Made by a program: the position numbers and the translations under genes
Origin: Azoarcus sp.
Lineage (GTDB): Bacteria > Pseudomonadota > Gammaproteobacteria > Burkholderiales > Rhodocyclaceae
DNA length: 7,575 nt
Assembly: GCA_031268685.1 (NCBI GenBank)
Contig: JAIRWW010000226.1
Coordinates: forward strand, 1 to 7,575
Reading direction: 5' to 3'
The notes under the pieces: model-generated
Databases searched by the model: none
The model's input: the letters and a program-made list of their open reading frames with translations, nothing else
What the model was told of the DNA's origin: nothing
Shown here: positions 5,036 to 7,575 of the stretch, in pieces
Layout of the letters: each line of letters starts with the position of its first letter
How positions within the stretch are numbered: the first letter of the stretch is position 1

Positions 5036-6847
5036 TCAGGCCGGGCCAGCCTCTCCGGTCTGCTGCGCGGCGTCCCCGTCTCCGAACTGCATCGCATACA
5101 GCTTCGCGTAATGTCCGTTGAGGGCGAGCAATTCGGCATGAGCGCCGCGTTCGACGATTCGGCCCTGATCCATCACCAAAATCAGGTCGGCGCGCTCGAT
5201 CGTCGACAGGCGATGCGCGATCACCAGCGTAGTTCGCCCCTTGGAAAGGCGATCGAGCGCATTCTGGATGTGGCGCTCGACTTCGGTATCCAGCGCCGAA
5301 GTCGCTTCGTCGAAAATCAGGATGGGCGCATCTTTGAGCAAGGCCCGCGCAATCGCCAGACGCTGGCGCTGCCCGCCCGAAAGCGTGACGCCGTTTTCGC
5401 CGATTACTGTGTCGAAACCTTGCGGCAGGCGGTCGATGAATTCGCGCGCCCCGGCGGCCTCGGCGACCCGCTCCACATCGGCGCGCGACGCGCCGGCCAA
5501 CTCGCCATAGGCGATGTTGTCGGCGACCGTGCCGTTGAACAGCGTCACTTGCTGAGTGACCAGAGCGATGTGATGGCGCAGGTTGCTCAGCTTATAGTCG
5601 GCGACGTCGATGCCGTCGATCGATATTAGTCCACGTGTATGCGGGTAAAAACGCGGTATCAGGCTGGCAAGCGTCGATTTGCCGCTGCCGGAGCGGCCCA
5701 CCAGCGCCGCCATCCGCCCTGGGGCAATCTCGAAATTCAGCCCGTCGAGCACCCGCTGTGCGTGGCCGGGGTAGTTGAAGACGAGATCGCGCACGACGAT
5801 ATGGCCTTCCACCCGTTCGCGCGTCACGCTGCCATCATCCAGTTCGGGCGCTTCATCGAGTTGCGAAAAGATGCTTTCGGCCCCGGCGACGCCTTTCTGG
5901 ATGGTGGCGCTTGTTTCCGACAATTGCCGGATCGGCTTGGGCAACATTCCCGCTGCGGTAATGTAGGCCACGAGTTCGCCCGCGCTCGCGTCGCCGCGCA
6001 GCCACAGCACCAAAAACAATATTGTGGCCATTGCCGTGTGCGTCACTAATTGCAGGGTCGGCGTATAGCTCGCACCGGTCTTGACCATGCGCAGCTGTTT
6101 TTTCGTATTGTCGCTGCTGGCTTGCAGGAAACGCTCCGACTCGTAGGCTTCGCCGCCAAAGCTGCGCACCACCCGGTAGCCATGGATGGTTTCGGAAGCA
6201 ACATGGGTAACATCGCCCATGGCCTCCTGGATTTGCCGGGCCTGCTTGCGGAACTTGCGGCTGGCCTTGCCGACCAGCACCCCAATCAGCGGCAGAATCG
6301 CCACCATCACCATGGTCAAGCGCCAATTCATCCAAAGCAGGTAGCCGAAAAGGAAGGCCACTGTCAGCCCTTCGCGGATCACGACCTTGATCGCGTCGGT
6401 GGCCGCGCCAGTGACCATGGTGACGTCGAAGGTAATCCGCGAAATCAAATGTCCTGAGTTATGGCTGTCGAACCATGTATTGGGTAAGCGCAACAATTTA
6501 CCGAACAAGGCCAGCCGCAGGTCGTGCACAAGTCCGAGCGAAACGCGCGCAAGAAAGTAATTGCTCAGATAAGAGCCGAAGCCCTGCCAGACGGCAATGG
6601 CGACAATCGCCAAGGGCACTGTGTGCATCAGGGCAAGCCCTTCGAGCAGCGGCACGCCGTGCAGCACGGCCAGTTCCGGATCGGCCAGCCCATCGACGAA
6701 ATACTTGAGCACCACAGCCAGCATGGGCTGCGAGGAAGCAAAAACGATGAATCCGAAAATACTGATAGCAAACTGCACCACGAACGGGCGCATATAACCA
6801 AGCAGGCGAAAATAGATTTTCAGACTGGAAACGGGCGCGGTCGACAT
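5036..6847 (-). CDS. msbA: Lipid A export ABC transporter MsbA (fused permease/ATPase)
   Basis: A 603-residue half-transporter that works as a homodimer to flip lipid A-core from the inner to the outer leaflet of the inner membrane. The N-terminal permease domain (about 20-315) has six hydrophobic helices. The ATPase domain (about 348-585) shows Walker A GRSGSGKST (384-392), Q-loop TQQVTLF (431-437), signature LSGGQRQRLAIARAL (489-503), Walker B ILIFDEATSALD (509-520, catalytic Glu514), and H-loop TLVIAHRLS (540-548, His545). The N-terminus (SLKIYFRLLGYMRPF) matches the way MsbA proteins begin, so ATG 6847 is accepted even though the bases before it (CCGGCCCTGA) contain no Shine-Dalgarno site. 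The C-terminus (about 585-603) is a short polar tail. It follows amiC by 83 bases on the same strand. The lipid A cassette on the other strand is functionally related. Other type-I exporters share these motifs, but length and overall style fit MsbA best. Confidence 0.93.
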   Translation of the reverse strand: MSTAPVSSLKIYFRLLGYMRPFVVQFAISIFGFIVFASSQPMLAVVLKYFVDGLADPELAVLHGVPLLEGLALMHTVPLAIVAIAVWQGFGSYLSNYFLARVSLGLVHDLRLALFGKLLRLPNTWFDSHNSGHLISRITFDVTMVTGAATDAIKVVIREGLTVAFLFGYLLWMNWRLTMVMVAILPLIGVLVGKASRKFRKQARQIQEAMGDVTHVASETIHGYRVVRSFGGEAYESERFLQASSDNTKKQLRMVKTGASYTPTLQLVTHTAMATILFLVLWLRGDASAGELVAYITAAGMLPKPIRQLSETSATIQKGVAGAESIFSQLDEAPELDDGSVTRERVEGHIVVRDLVFNYPGHAQRVLDGLNFEIAPGRMAALVGRSGSGKSTLASLIPRFYPHTRGLISIDGIDVADYKLSNLRHHIALVTQQVTLFNGTVADNIAYGELAGASRADVERVAEAAGAREFIDRLPQGFDTVIGENGVTLSGGQRQRLAIARALLKDAPILIFDEATSALDTEVERHIQNALDRLSKGRTTLVIAHRLSTIERADLILVMDQGRIVERGAHAELLALNGHYAKLYAMQFGDGDAAQQTGEAGPA

Positions 6848-6911
6848 TCAGGGCCGGGAAGATGGAGAGCGAAACGCGGAAGCGGCGATGTTAGCATGGC
6901 GGCCATCCGCG

Positions 6912-6938
6912 CCCCCTGGGGGGATCGGGATCATCCCG
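6912..6938. repeat. Two adjacent short palindromes at the amiC stop codon
   Basis: CCCCCTGGGGG (6912-6922) and CGGGATCATCCCG (6926-6938) lie side by side, the second covering the amiC stop. No T-run follows on the - strand, so this is not a normal intrinsic terminator; it may slow or process the amiC-msbA transcript, or be chance in GC-rich DNA. Confidence 0.3.
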
Positions 6939-7575
6939 CCCGCGCCACGGGAGCGCGCTGCATCGGCGGGTTGTCGTCGAAATAACGCCGGATGCCGTGC
7001 AGGATGGCGTCGGCCATTTTCTCCTGATAAGCATTGTCGTTGAGGCGCGCTTCTTCTTCGGGATTACTGATGAATGCAGTCTCGACCAGAATCGACGGAA
7101 TGTCTGGCGCTTTCAGCACAGCGAACCCCGCCTGCTCGACGGCGCCTTTGTGCAGCGTATTGATCCCGCCCAGCGCGGCGAGCACGGCACGGCCCAACTT
7201 GATGCTGTCATTGATCGTCGCCGCCTGCGAAAGATCGAGCAAAGTACGAGCCAGATGGCTATCCTGCCTGGCGAGGTTAACACCGCCGATCAAATCGGAA
7301 TCGTTTTCCCGCTGCGCCAGCCAGCGCGCCGCCGAACTCGACGCCCCTTTCTCGGAGAGCACAAAAACCGAACTGCCCCGCGCCTCCGGCTTCACGAAAG
7401 CGTCGGCATGCACCGACACGAACAAATCGGCCTGCACCCGGCGCGCGCGCGTCACCCGCTGCGCCAGCGGCACGAAATAATCCCCGTCGCGCGTCAGCAT
7501 GGCGCGCATGCCCGGCGTCTCGTCGATCTTGCGCTTGAGGCGGCGCGCGATGCTCAGGGTAACGTCCTTCTCGCG
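6931..7575 (-). CDS. amiC: N-acetylmuramoyl-L-alanine amidase, AmiC type (partial, 5' end outside window)
   Basis: The frame is open from the right edge to TGA at 6931-6933, giving the last 214 residues of an Amidase_3 domain. The reading continues past the ATG at 7509 without a break (REKDVTLSIARRLKRKIDE), so that ATG is internal. Visible zinc and catalytic residues are the Glu in REKD (residue 2 of the visible part), the His in SVHAD (56) and the catalytic Glu in ILVETAFISN (165); the first zinc His should lie beyond the edge. The insert SSSAARWLAQRENDSDLIGGVN through LDLSQAATINDS is the inhibitory helix region that in AmiC-type enzymes blocks the active site until an EnvC/NlpD-like partner frees it. 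The enzyme cleaves the amide between MurNAc and L-Ala during daughter-cell separation in the periplasm. The protein ends soon after the domain (RYFDDNPPMQRAPVARAG), as expected. Assignment to AmiC rather than AmiA/B is by style of the insert. Confidence 0.93.
   Translation of the reverse strand, partial: REKDVTLSIARRLKRKIDETPGMRAMLTRDGDYFVPLAQRVTRARRVQADLFVSVHADAFVKPEARGSSVFVLSEKGASSSAARWLAQRENDSDLIGGVNLARQDSHLARTLLDLSQAATINDSIKLGRAVLAALGGINTLHKGAVEQAGFAVLKAPDIPSILVETAFISNPEEEARLNDNAYQEKMADAILHGIRRYFDDNPPMQRAPVARAG

Noticed and set aside
5111..5629. 172-codon open frame on the + strand opposite the MsbA ATPase domain
   Set aside because: It is the complement of Walker, signature and H-loop coding sequence and shows no domain of its own.
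7507..7509. ATG as the start of the amidase gene
   Set aside because: The frame continues upstream to the window edge with typical amidase sequence including the zinc-ligand Glu, so this Met is internal.

Overview
The window is GC-rich, densely coding DNA from a Gram-negative bacterium, most likely a betaproteobacterium. The lipid A exporter MsbA, a periplasmic AmiC-type amidase, a lipobox lipoprotein and a lipid A/polyprenyl-phosphate modification cassette all imply an outer membrane. The order-level placement is an impression from protein character, not a demonstrated match.

Left part (1-3663, + strand): the end of an unidentified membrane protein, a family-2 polyprenyl-phosphate glycosyltransferase, an ArnT/PMT-type membrane glycosyltransferase and a PAP2/LpxE-like phosphatase. 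Each gene overlaps the next by the 4-base ATGA, so this is one translationally coupled operon. The inferred logic is that the GT2 enzyme charges undecaprenyl phosphate with a sugar at the cytoplasmic face, the ArnT-like enzyme transfers that sugar outside the membrane to lipid A or another glycolipid, and the PAP2 enzyme removes phosphate from lipid A or from the spent lipid carrier. The first protein could be the transporter of the set, but only its tail is visible.

Middle (3664-5035): a small lipoprotein of unknown function lies on the - strand, convergent with the cassette. It has a good ribosome binding site and a sigma-70-like promoter about 200 bases upstream; the predicted transcript start falls on a perfect 10-bp inverted repeat. 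Between this and msbA is a long stretch with little convincing protein-coding content. It holds the most unusual signal of the window: on the - strand, a near-consensus sigma-54 promoter (4703-4718) is followed about 70-120 bases later by a strong hairpin with a T-rich tail (4571-4620). Together they predict a small RNA of about 120 nt under RpoN and enhancer-binding-protein control. Two perfect odd palindromes with centres 21 bp apart lie 140-165 bp upstream of its predicted start, a suitable place for an activator. A doubtful 75-codon frame and a stable GC hairpin sit between the promoter and msbA.

Right part (5036-7575, - strand): a complete MsbA-type ABC transporter, preceded by the 3' two-thirds or so of an AmiC N-acetylmuramoyl-L-alanine amidase that runs off the right edge. 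Both are ordinary envelope genes and may be cotranscribed. No tRNA, rRNA, CRISPR array or transposase was seen.
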